Shown: positions 32,714 to 44,499, counted from the stretch's first letter. The stretch is DNA of 64,000 nucleotides from Nocardioides sp. SLBN-35 (GCF_006715725.1 NZ_VFNU01000001.1:3782001-3846000); one strand, 5' to 3'. Made by a program: numbers and translations. Notes: generated by a model not told the origin, from the sequence alone.

Positions 32714-35008
32714 TCACTGCCGGGTGGTCGCCCGCACCCCGCCGGAACTGTCGCCGACCACCGCGATGTCGCCGTCGCGGTCGGTCCGCAGCACCTCCGC
32801 CCCGGCCGCCTCCAGACCCCGCACCACCTCCGGCGACGGGTGGCCGTAGTCGTTGTCGGCGCCCACCGACACCAGCGCCACCTCGGGACGTAGGTCGGTC
32901 AGCCAGTCCAGGTCCTGGTGGGAGCTGCCGTGGTGCGGCACCTTCAGCACGTCGATGTCCAGGTCGCCCACGAGCCCGGCCACCTCGGCCTGCCCGGGTG
33001 GCTCGAGGTCACCGGTCAGCAGCAGCCGCACGCCGGCCACCTCGACCAGCAGCACCACGCTCGCGTCGTTGGCGGTGCTGCCGTCGCCGGGACCGTCGAC
33101 CATCGCGCCGGGTAGCTCGGGGTGGAGCACCTGGAGGGTGGCCTCGCCGATCCGCCGCGTGAGACCGTACGCCGCCGTCGCCACCGGCACGCCCGCAGCG
33201 GCCGCCGCACGCCGCACCAGCCGCACCCCGCCCGGCGGGTCGGCCAGGGCCGTGGTCTCGACGGCTGCCACGCTCCGCCCGTCGAGGACTCCCGCGATGC
33301 CGTCGACGTGGTCGGCGTGGAAGTGGGTGAGCACGAGCAGCGGCACCTGCTCGACGCCCAGCCTGTCCAGGCAGCGGTCGACCGCCCGCGGGTCGGGTCC
33401 GGCGTCGACCACGATCGCGGAGCGGCGACCGACCGCGAGCGCGAGGGCGTCGCCCTGCCCGACGTCGCAGGCCACCAGCACCCAACCCGGTGGCGGCCAC
33501 GCCCCCGAGGCGGCCGACCAGAGCCGGCCGGGCACCCCGAGCACGACGAGCAGCAGCAGGGCGACCAGAGCCGCCCCGGCGGCGCGGTACCGCACCAGCC
33601 GTGGCAGCGCGATCCCCAGCAGCAGGCAGAGCACCGCGAGCGCCCCGATCGCCAGCGTCCCGCTCCCCCAGCCGATGGCGGCGCCGGGCAGGGCGGCGGC
33701 GTGCTCGGCGACGGCGATGATCCATCCGACGCTCCAGCCCGCGGCGGTGCCGCACCACCGCCCCGCCCACGGCCACACCAGCCCGACCAGGCCGCCCGCC
33801 AGGCCGAGCACCGTTGCCGGTCCCACGGCCGGTCCCGCCAACAGGTTGGCGCCGACCGCCACCAGGCTCACCTGCCCCGACAGGCCGGCGATGACCGGGG
33901 TGCACGCCAGCTGGGCCGCGGTCGGCACCGCAACTGCCTCGGCCACACCTCGTGGCAGCCACCGCGCCAGGGACCGCGCGAGCGGCGGACCGAGCAGCAC
34001 GATCCCCGCGGTGGCCAGCACCGAGAGTGCGAAGCCGGCCGCCACGGCCAGGTCCGGCTGCACCAGGACCAGACCGGCCACCGCGACCCCGAGGGCGCGC
34101 AGGCCCCGCCGCCGGCCGTCGGGGCCGAAGGCGAACAGCCCGACCGTCCCCATCACCGCCGCACGGAGCACGCTCGGCTCGGTGCGGGCCAGCAGCACGA
34201 ACCCGACGATGCCTGCCAGGCCGACCACGGCCAGCCACCGCCGGCGGACCCCGGCCCCTCGGGCGAGCAGCAGCAGCGAGCCGACCACCAGCGTCAGGTT
34301 GGTCCCACTGACGGCGGTCAGGTGCGTGAGGCCGGTCGTGCGGAAGTCCCGCTCGACCGCGTCCGGCAGCCCGGCGTCGTCGCCGTCGACCAGCGCCGGC
34401 ACGAGTCCCGCCTGGTCGGGCGGACGGTGCGCGACCGCACGCCGGATCGACGTACGCACCGCCGCGGACGCCCGCCACCAGGGATCGGGACCCCGGATCC
34501 GCACCGGGTCGCGGGCACCGGTGAGCAGCGCTGCCGTGCCCGGGTCGTCGGAGGCGGCGAGCCGTCCCTCGGCGATCACCCGCGAGCCCAGCTCGGCCGT
34601 GGTCCAGCCCGGAGTGCCGATGACGACGATGCTGCCGCCGGTGCGCAACCGGTGGCCGCGCGAGGTCACCTCCCGCGCCCGGAGCCGGACCACGACCTGC
34701 GGCCCTGCCCGCCCGGTGATCTTCCGGGGATCGGAGACGACGGTGCCGACCAGGTCGGCCGTGGCACGCTCGGCGGCCAGGTCGTGCAGCGGTGAGGCGC
34801 GGACGGCATCGTGGCGCAGCACCGTGCCGGTGGTCGCGGCACCCGCGATCACCAGGGTGGCGAGCAGCAGCCGGAGCCCGCCGGGCGGCAGGCGTGGGGC
34901 GAGCACCCAGACGAGGAGACCGAGTCCGGCGAGTCCGGCGTACGCGATCCGTCCGGACTGCTGCGCGGCGATGCCGCCCAGCCACGCCGCGGCGCCCAGC
35001 GCGGGCAT
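32714..35008 (-). CDS. comEC: ComEC/Rec2-type DNA-uptake channel protein
   Basis: The 764-residue membrane protein has N-terminal transmembrane helices and a beta domain (about 1-190), the Competence domain with many helices (about 210-490) and a C-terminal metallo-beta-lactamase domain with LTHFHADHVDG and VPHHGSSHQD. In competent bacteria ComEC forms the inner-membrane channel and its MBL domain degrades one strand. ATG 35008 is chosen since the divergent HPP gene starts at 35045. It is followed by holA and preceded, after that HPP gene, by comEA. Confidence 0.9.
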   Translation of the reverse strand: MPALGAAAWLGGIAAQQSGRIAYAGLAGLGLLVWVLAPRLPPGGLRLLLATLVIAGAATTGTVLRHDAVRASPLHDLAAERATADLVGTVVSDPRKITGRAGPQVVVRLRAREVTSRGHRLRTGGSIVVIGTPGWTTAELGSRVIAEGRLAASDDPGTAALLTGARDPVRIRGPDPWWRASAAVRTSIRRAVAHRPPDQAGLVPALVDGDDAGLPDAVERDFRTTGLTHLTAVSGTNLTLVVGSLLLLARGAGVRRRWLAVVGLAGIVGFVLLARTEPSVLRAAVMGTVGLFAFGPDGRRRGLRALGVAVAGLVLVQPDLAVAAGFALSVLATAGIVLLGPPLARSLARWLPRGVAEAVAVPTAAQLACTPVIAGLSGQVSLVAVGANLLAGPAVGPATVLGLAGGLVGLVWPWAGRWCGTAAGWSVGWIIAVAEHAAALPGAAIGWGSGTLAIGALAVLCLLLGIALPRLVRYRAAGAALVALLLLVVLGVPGRLWSAASGAWPPPGWVLVACDVGQGDALALAVGRRSAIVVDAGPDPRAVDRCLDRLGVEQVPLLVLTHFHADHVDGIAGVLDGRSVAAVETTALADPPGGVRLVRRAAAAAGVPVATAAYGLTRRIGEATLQVLHPELPGAMVDGPGDGSTANDASVVLLVEVAGVRLLLTGDLEPPGQAEVAGLVGDLDIDVLKVPHHGSSHQDLDWLTDLRPEVALVSVGADNDYGHPSPEVVRGLEAAGAEVLRTDRDGDIAVVGDSSGGVRATTRQ

Positions 35009-35031
35009 CCGCAGGTCGGGCGCGGTTGCCC

Positions 35032-35037
35032 TAGGGT
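35032..35037 (+). promoter_or_regulatory. -10-like TAGGGT
   Basis: Ends seven bases before GTG 35045; supports that start codon. Confidence 0.45.
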
Positions 35038-35044
35038 CGGGCGG

Positions 35045-36079
35045 GTGACCCGCTACAGCTCCGCCGAGCTCGCCCGCGGCGCGCTCGGCGCCCTGCTCGG
35101 GATCGCCGTCGCCGGCGCGACCGCCCGGGCCGTGCCCGGCGGCCCCGAGCTGTTGCCGTTCATCGTGGCGCCGATGGGCGCGTGCGCGGTGCTGCTGTTC
35201 GCGGTGCCCGCCAGTCCCCTCGCCCAGCCATGGCCGGTGCTCGGCGGCAACCTGGTCTCGACGGCGATCGGCCTGGCCGCGCACCTGGTCGTGGACGACG
35301 TCCTGCTCGCCGCGGCCTTCGGCGTCGGGGCCGCGATCGGCGCGATGATGCTGCTCGGCTGCCTGCACCCGCCCGGGGGCGCGTGCGCGCTGCTGGCCGC
35401 CACCGCCACCCCCGCCATCCACGAGCAGGGGTTCCTCTTCGTCCTCACGCCGGTGGCCGTGAACACGCTCGTGCTGCTGCTGATCGCGATCGCGGTGAAC
35501 AACCTGAGCGGGCGGAGGTACCCGCACCGGCCGGCCGCGGCCGCCGCCTCCCCCGCCGCCGCGGCCCTCGGCATCACCACGCCCGACGTCGAGCAGGCGA
35601 TGAAGCGCCTCGCCGACCGGCTCGACGTACTGCCCGCCGACATCGTCTCGATCGTGCGCGACGCCGAGACCCACGCCCTCGACCGGCGGCTCGGCTCGAT
35701 CCCGGTCTCGCGGATCATGAACACCGACGTCGTGGTCGTGCACCCCTTCGAGTCGATCTACCGCGCCCGAACCCTGCTCGTGCAGCGCCAGGTCAAGACC
35801 CTGCCGGTCGTCGACGCCGAACGGCACGTGGTCGGGGTGGTCTCGATCATCGACCTGTTCACCCGCGACATCGTCGAGCTGGAGTCGGTCGACTCGATCA
35901 TGCGGACCGACGTCACCACCATCGCCGCCGACACCCCCGTTGCCGACCTGGTCCCGATCATGACGACCGAGGGGTACAAGAACGTCCCCGTGGTCGACGA
36001 CGAGGGCCGGCTCGTCGGCATGATCACCCGCGGCGAGCTGATCGCCGTGCTGCACCGCGCGCTCCTCGGCGCCACCTGA
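35045..36079 (+). CDS. HPP-family membrane protein with two CBS domains
   Basis: The 344-residue protein has an HPP domain with about four helices (1-160), including the hallmark LHPPGGACALLA, then two CBS domains (about 220-344: MNTDVVVVHPFESIYRARTLL and MRTDVTTIAADTPVADLVP). HPP proteins include nitrite transporters in plants and cyanobacteria; CBS pairs sense adenine nucleotides. It interrupts the comEA-comEC pair on the opposite strand. Substrate is unknown. Confidence 0.9.
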   Translation: MTRYSSAELARGALGALLGIAVAGATARAVPGGPELLPFIVAPMGACAVLLFAVPASPLAQPWPVLGGNLVSTAIGLAAHLVVDDVLLAAAFGVGAAIGAMMLLGCLHPPGGACALLAATATPAIHEQGFLFVLTPVAVNTLVLLLIAIAVNNLSGRRYPHRPAAAAASPAAAALGITTPDVEQAMKRLADRLDVLPADIVSIVRDAETHALDRRLGSIPVSRIMNTDVVVVHPFESIYRARTLLVQRQVKTLPVVDAERHVVGVVSIIDLFTRDIVELESVDSIMRTDVTTIAADTPVADLVPIMTTEGYKNVPVVDDEGRLVGMITRGELIAVLHRALLGAT

Positions 36080-36103
36080 TCCGCTCGTCACGTCCGGCAC
36101 CGG

Positions 36104-37123
36104 TCACACCGTCACGTGCGGGGTGATCTGCTCGAGCGTCTTGGCGCCGATCCCGTCGACCTCGAGCAGCTCGTCGACGCTGGTGAACCCGCCGTGGGCG
36201 TCGCGCCAGGCGATGATCGACTGGGCGGTGACCGGGCCGACCTGGGGCAGGGACTCGAGCTCGGCCTGACCGGCGGTGTTGAGGTTGACCAGCGGGCCGG
36301 GCGGCGCACCGCTCCCGGTCCCCGAGGCACCCGTGGCGCCCGGGGCTGCCTGCGGCCGGGCCGGGCCGCCGACCACGATCTGCTCGCCGTCGACCAGCAC
36401 CCGGGCCAGGTTGAGCGGAGTCAGGTCGACCCCCTTGCGCGGGCCGCCGGCCGCCGCGAGCGCGTCGGTCACCCGCGCCCCCGCATCGAGTACGACGATC
36501 CCGGGCCGCCGCACCTCGCCCGCCACGTCGACCGTCACCCTCCCCACACTCGGGGCCGGCGCACCCACAGCACCCGAGGCGGACGGGACCGTCGCGCCCG
36601 GGGCGGCGGGTGTGGTCGCGACGAGCGGGGCGGTCGGCTCCGCCGCGACCGGCGCGAGCGCCTCGGGGCGATCGCGCAGCACCCACCAGGTGGTCACGGC
36701 CAGGCCGAGAGCGACAGCGAGCGCCACGACCGCGACCTGGGCCATCCCGAGGGCGGGGAGCCGGTCGGCGAGCGGAGCGAGCACGGTGCGCGGGTGGGGT
36801 CGCGGTCGTCGGCGGCGGGCTGCGTGACGGCCCGGCTCGGGCAGCGCCGGCGCCTCCCGAGGCTCCGGCGGCGCCGCTGCCCGGGACGCCCGGGACGCCG
36901 GGGACGCCTGCGGCACCAGGCTCAGCGAAGGCCGGGCGTCAGGCTGGTCGGCCACCCGGGTGTGGTCGGCCCACCAGGGCTCGACCGGCTCGGCCACGTC
37001 CCCGGGCGCCTCCGGGGTGGCCGCCGGCGCGACCCCGAGGTCGGCGGCGATCAGCGCCAGCCGGCGCGCCGCGGCATCGGCGGCGGGCGGGTCGGGGCGG
37101 GCGGCGGAGCGTCGTACGGACAT
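36104..37123 (-). CDS. comEA: ComEA-like DNA-binding protein
   Basis: The 339-residue protein has a long Pro/Arg-rich cytoplasmic N-terminus, one membrane helix (about 124-145, MAQVAVVALAVALGLAVTTW), an SLBB domain (about 190-250, VTVDVAGEVRRPG) and a C-terminal helix-hairpin-helix pair (about 275-339, VNLNTAGQAELESLPQVG). ComEA holds incoming DNA at the membrane for ComEC. The 100-plus-residue N-terminal tail is longer than in Bacillus. TAGCGT lies six bases before the ATG. Confidence 0.92.
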   Translation of the reverse strand: MSVRRSAARPDPPAADAAARRLALIAADLGVAPAATPEAPGDVAEPVEPWWADHTRVADQPDARPSLSLVPQASPASRASRAAAPPEPREAPALPEPGRHAARRRRPRPHPRTVLAPLADRLPALGMAQVAVVALAVALGLAVTTWWVLRDRPEALAPVAAEPTAPLVATTPAAPGATVPSASGAVGAPAPSVGRVTVDVAGEVRRPGIVVLDAGARVTDALAAAGGPRKGVDLTPLNLARVLVDGEQIVVGGPARPQAAPGATGASGTGSGAPPGPLVNLNTAGQAELESLPQVGPVTAQSIIAWRDAHGGFTSVDELLEVDGIGAKTLEQITPHVTV

Positions 37124-37129
37124 GGCGGC

Positions 37130-37135
37130 ACGCTA
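37130..37135 (-). promoter_or_regulatory. -10-like TAGCGT of comEA
   Basis: On the minus strand TAGCGT ends six bases before ATG 37123, consistent with a leaderless comEA mRNA. Confidence 0.5.
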
Positions 37136-37252
37136 GGTCGGCCTCCGGTCATCGAGCCGCCGGAGCGAGCCGGCCTGGGGATGACCAGCACCCCGAGCCC
37201 CGCCTGTGGACAGCCGACGTCCCCGCCCGTGACTGGAGTGACGCCGGAGCGC

Positions 37253-38119
37253 TCAGAGCACCGGCGCCACACAGATCGCCAGCATCCCCGGTCCGACATG
37301 CGCACCGAGCACCCCGCCGAGCTCGACGCAGCGCACGACCTCGCCCGACCGGGCCGGCACGACCTGGTCGCCCAGCGCCTCGGCGAGCCGCTCGGCCAGC
37401 GCGGAGGCCCGCTCCTCGGCGGCGAGGTGGGCGACGCACACCTCGACGGGGACGTCCCCGGCCGCCTCCACCGCCAGCGCCTCGAGGCGGGCGATCGCCT
37501 TGGCTGCGGTGCGGACCTTGGCCTGGGGCGAGATCACGCCGTCGACGATGCCGAGCAGCGGCTTGACCGCGAGCGCCCCGCCGAAGACGGCGGCGGCAGC
37601 ACCGACCCGGCCACCACGGCGGAGGTACTCGAGGGTGTTGACGTAGAAGAGCGAGGCCGCCGAGGCGGCCCGGGCCCGCGCCGCCTCGGCGGCCTCGGCG
37701 GCCGTGCCGCCGCGCGAGATGACGTCGAGGGCCGACTCGACGGCGTACCCCGTGGCGACCCCGACCTGGCGCGAGTCGACGCAGGTCACCGGGACCGGAG
37801 CCTGCCGTGACGCGACCAGCGCCGACTCGAAGGTGCCGCTGACCTCGGCAGAGAGGTGGATCGACACGATCTCCGTCGCGCCCTCGGCGGCGAGGCGGTC
37901 GTAGAGGTCCGCGAACACCGCGGGCGAGGCCCGCGAGGTGCTGACGGCGCGCTTCTCCTTCAGCGCGACGGCGAGCCGCTCGGGAGTGACCTCTTCGGCA
38001 CCCTCGTCGTAGACGTCGTCGTCGATCACCACCTGCAGCGGTACGACGTGCACCCCGCTGGCCTCCGCGACCTCGGCCGGGACGGTCGAGGTGGAGTCGG
38101 TGACCACGACGATCGACAT
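37253..38119 (-). CDS. DegV-family fatty-acid-binding protein
   Basis: The 288-residue protein has the DegV fold: VVVTDSTSTVP at the N-terminus, TSRASPAVF with the lipid-binding serine region, HLSAEVSGTFESA and YLRRGGRVGAAAA. DegV/FakB proteins hold a fatty acid for phosphorylation by FakA kinase in lipid metabolism. No fakA lies here. It is upstream of comEA on the same strand with a 129-base gap, and has its own TAGCCT hexamer. Confidence 0.93.
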   Translation of the reverse strand: MSIVVVTDSTSTVPAEVAEASGVHVVPLQVVIDDDVYDEGAEEVTPERLAVALKEKRAVSTSRASPAVFADLYDRLAAEGATEIVSIHLSAEVSGTFESALVASRQAPVPVTCVDSRQVGVATGYAVESALDVISRGGTAAEAAEAARARAASAASLFYVNTLEYLRRGGRVGAAAAVFGGALAVKPLLGIVDGVISPQAKVRTAAKAIARLEALAVEAAGDVPVEVCVAHLAAEERASALAERLAEALGDQVVPARSGEVVRCVELGGVLGAHVGPGMLAICVAPVL

Positions 38120-38125
38120 GCGCTG

Positions 38126-38131
38126 AGGCTA
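38126..38131 (-). promoter_or_regulatory. -10-like TAGCCT of the DegV gene
   Basis: On the minus strand TAGCCT ends six bases before ATG 38119. Confidence 0.5.
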
Positions 38132-38143
38132 GCGGCTCACGAC

Positions 38144-38743
38144 TCAGAGCCCGAGCAGGGCGGGCGCACAGCCCAGCTCGCGGACAGCCGCCTCGAGCCA
38201 CAGCCGCGGGATGGTCTCGACGGGTACGTCGCGGTCGCCGAGCGTGGCGGACACGGACAGCCCGTCGAGCAGAGCCGACAGCCGCAGGACGGCGTCGGCG
38301 GGCGCCGCGGTCGTGAAGCAGCCCTCCCGCACGCCCTGGTCGATCACCTCGCGCAGGGTGGCGCGCCACCGCGCCTCCAGGCCGGCACACAGTGCGGCCG
38401 TGGCGGGGTCGCGCATCGCCCGCACCCAGAACTCCATCCACAGCGTCCACGCGGGGATGCCGGTCACCGGGTCACCGGAGCGCTCGACGAGCAGCCGCAG
38501 CCGCTCGGGGGCGGGTCGGTCGGCGCCGTTGTCGTCGAGGCTGCGGTAGTAGCGGTCCTCAGACTCCTCCATCGCGGCCGCGACCAGGCCGTCGAGGGTG
38601 CTGAAGTGGTAGAGCACCAGGCCGGTGCTCACCCCGGCGCGGCGCGCGATCTCGAGCGTGCGCGTGCCGGCCAGCCCGTGGTCGCGGATCACGTCGAGGG
38701 TCGCGTCGATGATCCGGCGTCGCCGCGAGTCCGCCTCAGCCAT
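38144..38743 (-). CDS. TetR-family regulator
   Basis: The 199-residue protein has an N-terminal helix-turn-helix (RRRIIDATLDVIRDHGLAGTRTL, IARRAGVSTGLVLYHF) and a BetI-like C-terminal domain. The LVLYHF wording resembles BetI/TetR_C_6 regulators that sense amines or fatty acids. It starts 12 bases after leuS on the same strand and may share its transcript; no divergent target is visible. Confidence 0.88.
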   Translation of the reverse strand: MAEADSRRRRIIDATLDVIRDHGLAGTRTLEIARRAGVSTGLVLYHFSTLDGLVAAAMEESEDRYYRSLDDNGADRPAPERLRLLVERSGDPVTGIPAWTLWMEFWVRAMRDPATAALCAGLEARWRATLREVIDQGVREGCFTTAAPADAVLRLSALLDGLSVSATLGDRDVPVETIPRLWLEAAVRELGCAPALLGL

Positions 38744-38755
38744 CGCCCGTCCAGC

Positions 38756-41170
38756 TCAGACGACGATGTTGACGAGCTTCGGCGCCCGCACGATCACCTT
38801 GCGCACCGCACGCCCGTCGATCGCCTTGACGACCGCCGGGTCGGCGAGCGCCGCGGCCTCGAGGTCGGCCTCGCTGATGTCGGGCGCGACCTCCAGGCGG
38901 CCGCGGACCTTGCCCTGGATCTGGACGACGGCGGTGACCGCGTCCTCGACCAGCAGGGCGGGGTCGACGGTGGGCCAGGCGGCCTGGGCGACGGACGGCT
39001 CGTGGCCGAGCCGGGCCCACATCTCCTCCGCGGTGTACGGCGCCACCAGGGACAGCAGGATCGCGACCGTCTCCGCGGCCTCGCGCACGGCCGGGTCCTC
39101 GGGACCGCACCCGCTGTCGATGGCCTTGCGGGTCGCGTTGACCAGCTCCATCGTGCGTGCGACGACCACGTTGAACCGGTAGGAGTCGAGCAGGTGCGCG
39201 GCCTCCTCCACCGTCTTGTGGGTGACCTTGCGCATCCCGACGTCACCGGTGGTCACGTCCACGTCCACGGCCGACGTCACGTCGCCGGACAGCCGCCACG
39301 CACGCTGCAGGAACTTCGCCGAGCCGGCCGGCGACACGTCGGCCCAGTCGATGTTGTCCTCGGGCGGGCTGGCGAAGACCAGCGTGAGCCGGACCGCGTC
39401 GACGCCGTACTCGTCGAGCTGGGCGCCCAGCGCGACACCGTTGCCCAGCGACTTGCTCATCTTGTGGCCGTTGTTGATGACGGTGCCCTGGGAGAGGTAC
39501 GCCGAGAACGGCTCGTCCCAGTCGATCAGGCCCATGTCGCGCATCGCCTTGGTGAAGAAGCGTGCGTAGAGCAGGTGCAGCACGGCATGCTCGGAGCCGC
39601 CGAGGTAGAAGTCGACCGGCCCCCAGGCCTTGGCCAGCGCCGGGTCGAAGGCCTGCGTGCTGTCGTGGGGCGAGAGGTAGCGGAAGAAGTACCAGGACGA
39701 GTCCACGAAGGTGTCCATGGTGTCGGTGTCGCGGGTCGCCGGGCCGCCGCACGTCGGACAGCTGACGTTGACCCACTCGGTGGCCGCGCCCAGCGGCGAG
39801 GTGCCCTTGGGCTTGAGGTCGGCGCCGCGCAGCTCGGGCAGCTCGACGGGCAGCTGGTCCTCGGGGACCGGCACCTCACCACACGCAGCGCAGTGGATGA
39901 TCGGGATCGGCGCGCCCCAGTAGCGCTGGCGGGACAGCAGCCAGTCGCGCAGCCGGAAGTTGACGGTGCCCTCGCCGTGGCCACTGGCCTCGACGGCGGC
40001 GATCGCCTTCGACACCTCGGCGGCCTTGTCGTAGGGCTGCTCGTCGTCGTAGACCGGCACGATCGGGAGCCCGAACTTCTCGGCGAACTCGCGGTCGCGG
40101 TCGTCGTGGGCGGGGACCGCCATGATCGCGCCGGTGCCGTAGTCGGCCAGCACGTAGTCGGCCGCCCAGACCGGGATCTGCTCGCCGGTCAGCGGGTTGG
40201 TGGCGCTCACGCCCAGGTCGACGCCGGTCTTGGGCCGGTCGGTGGCGAGCCGGTCGATGTCGGACGCCTTGCGTACGTCGGCGAGGTACTCCTCCAGCGC
40301 CTGGGCCCGCTCCGGCGCGACCAGCTGCTGGGCCAGCTTGGCATCGGCGGCGACGACCATGAAGGTCGCTCCGACCAGGGTGTCGGGACGCGTGGTGAAG
40401 ACCGTGATCGGGTCGTGGCCCTCGACGTCGAAGGACACGTGGGCGCCCTCGGAGCGACCGATCCAGTTGCGCTGCGCGTTGACGACCTTGGGGATCCAGC
40501 TGTCCTGCAGGTCATCGAGCGAGTCGTAGAGCTCCTGCGCGTAGGCGGTGGTCCGGAAGTACCACTGCGTGAGCTCCTTCTTGGTGACCTCGGCGCCGCA
40601 GCGCTCGCAGGTGCCGTCGGCCAGCACCTGCTCGTTGGCCAGCACGGTCTGGTCGTTGGGGCACCAGTTGACGGCCGAGTTCTTCCGGTAGGCCAGGCCC
40701 TGCTCACGCAGCTTGAGGAAGATCCACTGGGTCCACTTGTAGTACTCGGGGTCCGAGGTGTGCAGGCGGCGCGACCAGTCGAAGCTCAGGCCGTACTTCT
40801 TGAAGGAGGAGAACTGGGTCTCGATGTTGGCGTAGGTGTAGGTCGCCGGGTGCTCGTCGTTCTTGATCGCGGCGTTCTCGGCGGGCAGGCCGAAGGAGTC
40901 CCAGCCCATCGGGTTGAGGACCTCGAACCCGCGGAACCTCTTGTAGCGGCACAGGACGTCGTGCAGCGCCATCACCTCGGCGTGCCCCATGTGCAGGTCG
41001 CCGCTCGGGTAGGGGAACATCGTCAGCCCGTAGAACTTGGGCCTCTCACCGGCGAGCACGGCCGCGTCGTCGGCCCGGAAGGCGTCGAGGCGCTCCCACA
41101 CGGGAAGCCACTTCGCCTCGACGGCATGCGCGTCGTAGTGGACCTCGGGGGATGCAGCCGTTTCACTCAC
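38756..41170 (-). CDS. leuS: Leucyl-tRNA synthetase
   Basis: The 804-residue class I synthetase has the HIGH motif as HMGH (60-63), an editing (CP1) domain, the KMSKS motif in HKMSKSLGN (about 568) and an anticodon-binding domain. Two CxxC pairs (CPNDQ..CERC, CAAC..CPTC) suggest zinc sites. GTG 41170 is preferred to an in-frame TTG two codons upstream. LeuRS charges tRNA-Leu. It is somewhat shorter than the E. coli enzyme, as in related actinobacteria. Confidence 0.97.
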   Translation of the reverse strand: MSETAASPEVHYDAHAVEAKWLPVWERLDAFRADDAAVLAGERPKFYGLTMFPYPSGDLHMGHAEVMALHDVLCRYKRFRGFEVLNPMGWDSFGLPAENAAIKNDEHPATYTYANIETQFSSFKKYGLSFDWSRRLHTSDPEYYKWTQWIFLKLREQGLAYRKNSAVNWCPNDQTVLANEQVLADGTCERCGAEVTKKELTQWYFRTTAYAQELYDSLDDLQDSWIPKVVNAQRNWIGRSEGAHVSFDVEGHDPITVFTTRPDTLVGATFMVVAADAKLAQQLVAPERAQALEEYLADVRKASDIDRLATDRPKTGVDLGVSATNPLTGEQIPVWAADYVLADYGTGAIMAVPAHDDRDREFAEKFGLPIVPVYDDEQPYDKAAEVSKAIAAVEASGHGEGTVNFRLRDWLLSRQRYWGAPIPIIHCAACGEVPVPEDQLPVELPELRGADLKPKGTSPLGAATEWVNVSCPTCGGPATRDTDTMDTFVDSSWYFFRYLSPHDSTQAFDPALAKAWGPVDFYLGGSEHAVLHLLYARFFTKAMRDMGLIDWDEPFSAYLSQGTVINNGHKMSKSLGNGVALGAQLDEYGVDAVRLTLVFASPPEDNIDWADVSPAGSAKFLQRAWRLSGDVTSAVDVDVTTGDVGMRKVTHKTVEEAAHLLDSYRFNVVVARTMELVNATRKAIDSGCGPEDPAVREAAETVAILLSLVAPYTAEEMWARLGHEPSVAQAAWPTVDPALLVEDAVTAVVQIQGKVRGRLEVAPDISEADLEAAALADPAVVKAIDGRAVRKVIVRAPKLVNIVV

Positions 41171-41200
41171 GACCAAAGGATAGTCGTCGGCGAGCGCGGG

Positions 41201-42979
<1,779 letters not shown>

Positions 42980-43006
42980 CGGGTCTCCTCCTCGAGGTCA
43001 GGGAAG

Positions 43007-43025
43007 TTAGGTGAACCTTAGTTGG
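43007..43025 (-). promoter_or_regulatory. IdeR/DtxR-like iron box
   Basis: On the minus strand CCAACTAAGGTTCACCTAA matches the actinobacterial iron-box consensus TTAGGTTAGGCTCACCTAA at 13 of 19 positions, with a perfect CACCTAA half. It overlaps the promoter region of the ABC exporter and lies 31 bases from the SDR -10 hexamer. Confidence 0.4.
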
Positions 43026-43055
43026 TGGGCGCCGCCGACCGGCAGGTGGGGCCGC

Positions 43056-43061
43056 TACCGT
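43056..43061 (+). promoter_or_regulatory. -10-like TACCGT of the SDR gene
   Basis: Ends six bases before ATG 43068. Confidence 0.5.
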
Positions 43062-43067
43062 GCCTCC

Positions 43068-43829
43068 ATGACCGTCACCGATCTCTTCCGCCTCGACGGC
43101 AAGGTCGCCGTCGTCACCGGCGCCAGCTCCGGGCTGGGCGTCGACTTCGCCAAGGCGCTCGCCGAGGCCGGCGCGGACGTCGCCCTCGGCGCGCGTCGCG
43201 CCGACCGGCTCGCCGACACCGCCGCCCTCGTCGAGGCCGCGGGCCGCCGCGCGCTCGGCGTCGCCACCGACGTCGCCGACCCCGCCTCCTGCCAGGCACT
43301 GGTCGACGCGACCATGGCGGAGTTCGGCCGGGTCGACATCCTGGTCAACAACGCGGGTGTCGGGACCGCCGTACCCGCGACGCGGGAGACGCCCGAGCAG
43401 TTCAGCCAGGTCATCGACATCAACCTCAACGGCAGCTACTGGATGGCCCAGGCGTGCGGCCGCGTGATGCAGCCCGGCTCCAGCATCATCAACATCTCCT
43501 CGGTGCTCGGCATCACCACCGCCGGCCTCCCCCAGGCCGCGTACGCCGCCTCGAAGGCCGGTGTGATCGGCCTGACCCGCGACCTGGCCCAGCAGTGGAC
43601 CGGCCGCAAGGGCATCCGGGTCAACGCGATCGCGCCGGGCTTCTTCGCCTCGGAGATGACCGACAGCTACCCGCCGGGCTACCTCGACTCCCAGCAGGCG
43701 CGGATCCCCGCCGGCCGCAAGGGCGACCCCCGCGAGCTGGCCGCCACCGTGGTCTTCCTCGCCTCCGACGCCGCCGGCTACGTCACCGGCCAGACCCTCC
43801 CCGTCGACGGCGGGATGACCATCACCTGA
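43068..43829 (+). CDS. Short-chain dehydrogenase/reductase
   Basis: The 253-residue classical SDR has the cofactor motif TGASSGLG, NNAG, the catalytic Ser of ISSVLG, the YAASK Tyr-x3-Lys, and the C-terminal PVDGGM typical of FabG-like enzymes. Arg residues after the first strand (ARRADR) suggest NADP(H). It oxidises or reduces a hydroxyl/keto group; the substrate cannot be deduced. It is monocistronic, converging on a lipoprotein gene across a nested palindrome. Confidence 0.93.
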   Translation: MTVTDLFRLDGKVAVVTGASSGLGVDFAKALAEAGADVALGARRADRLADTAALVEAAGRRALGVATDVADPASCQALVDATMAEFGRVDILVNNAGVGTAVPATRETPEQFSQVIDINLNGSYWMAQACGRVMQPGSSIINISSVLGITTAGLPQAAYAASKAGVIGLTRDLAQQWTGRKGIRVNAIAPGFFASEMTDSYPPGYLDSQQARIPAGRKGDPRELAATVVFLASDAAGYVTGQTLPVDGGMTIT

Positions 43830-43842
43830 CCCCCGGCCCCCG

Positions 43843-43957
43843 CCGACCCGGCGCGAAGTTGCCCGGGAATTGCGCCGACCCGGCAGAAAGTGTCTTGACG
43901 AGAAAGACTCTTTCTGCCGGGTCGGCGGGTTCTGAGGGCCAGTTCGCGCCGGGTCGG
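43843..43957. repeat. Nested double palindrome between convergent genes
   Basis: Outer arms 43843-43857/43943-43957 (CCGACCCGGCGCGAA and complement, 15 bp) enclose an inner hairpin with arms 43873-43890/43910-43927 (18 bp) that continues for five more pairs after one mismatch to a 7-base loop. Both pairs carry the word CCGACCCGGC, so it occurs twice forward and twice inverted. A bidirectional terminator is likely. Confidence 0.88.
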
Positions 43958-43966
43958 TGGGCGGGG

Positions 43967-44497
43967 CTACTCGTTGACGAGGACCGGGACGCCGATGGCC
44001 GCGGTGACGGCCTGGCCGCGCAGCCGCTTCGGTACGACGATCGCGAACTCCTCGTGCTCCGAGGGCGGACCCTCGTCGTGATGGGTGCCCTCGTCGAGGT
44101 GGTGGGTGTAACGGCCGCGGCCGAGCAGCGCGCCCGAGGCGTCGTAGAAGCCTGCCAGCACCTGCAGCTCGAGCAGGTCGGAGACATCGGTGGTGACATC
44201 GAGTGAGCCGACAACACGCTCGCCGTCGAAGGCGAGCTCCCCGAACCGGAAGCGGTCGTCGAAGGGCCCGGGAATGTGGCCGACGGCGCCTGCCGAGGCT
44301 GGTGCCGCGGTGGCGATGCCGGGCAGGTCGGGCTCGCCGGTCGGGGCCGGCAGGTCGGGGAAGCTGGTGACGACCACCGGGCTCGGGGTGCTCGTCGAGG
44401 GGTCGGAGGCGGCGGAGCCGCCACCGTTCCCGGCGCCGCCGCAACCCGCGAGAGCGAGGGCGGCGGCGACCGAGACGGCAGTGGTGCGGAGTCTCAT
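43967..44497 (-). CDS. Small lipoprotein
   Basis: The 176-residue protein has a lipoprotein signal (ALALAGC, Cys19), a Ser/Thr/Pro linker to about 50 and a beta-rich domain with LDVTTDVSDLLELQVLAGFYDASGALLGRG. Exported and lipid-anchored. Function was not recognised. It follows the alkaline phosphatase gene by two bases and is probably co-transcribed with it. Confidence 0.82.
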   Translation of the reverse strand: MRLRTTAVSVAAALALAGCGGAGNGGGSAASDPSTSTPSPVVVTSFPDLPAPTGEPDLPGIATAAPASAGAVGHIPGPFDDRFRFGELAFDGERVVGSLDVTTDVSDLLELQVLAGFYDASGALLGRGRYTHHLDEGTHHDEGPPSEHEEFAIVVPKRLRGQAVTAAIGVPVLVNE

Positions 44498-44499
44498 GG

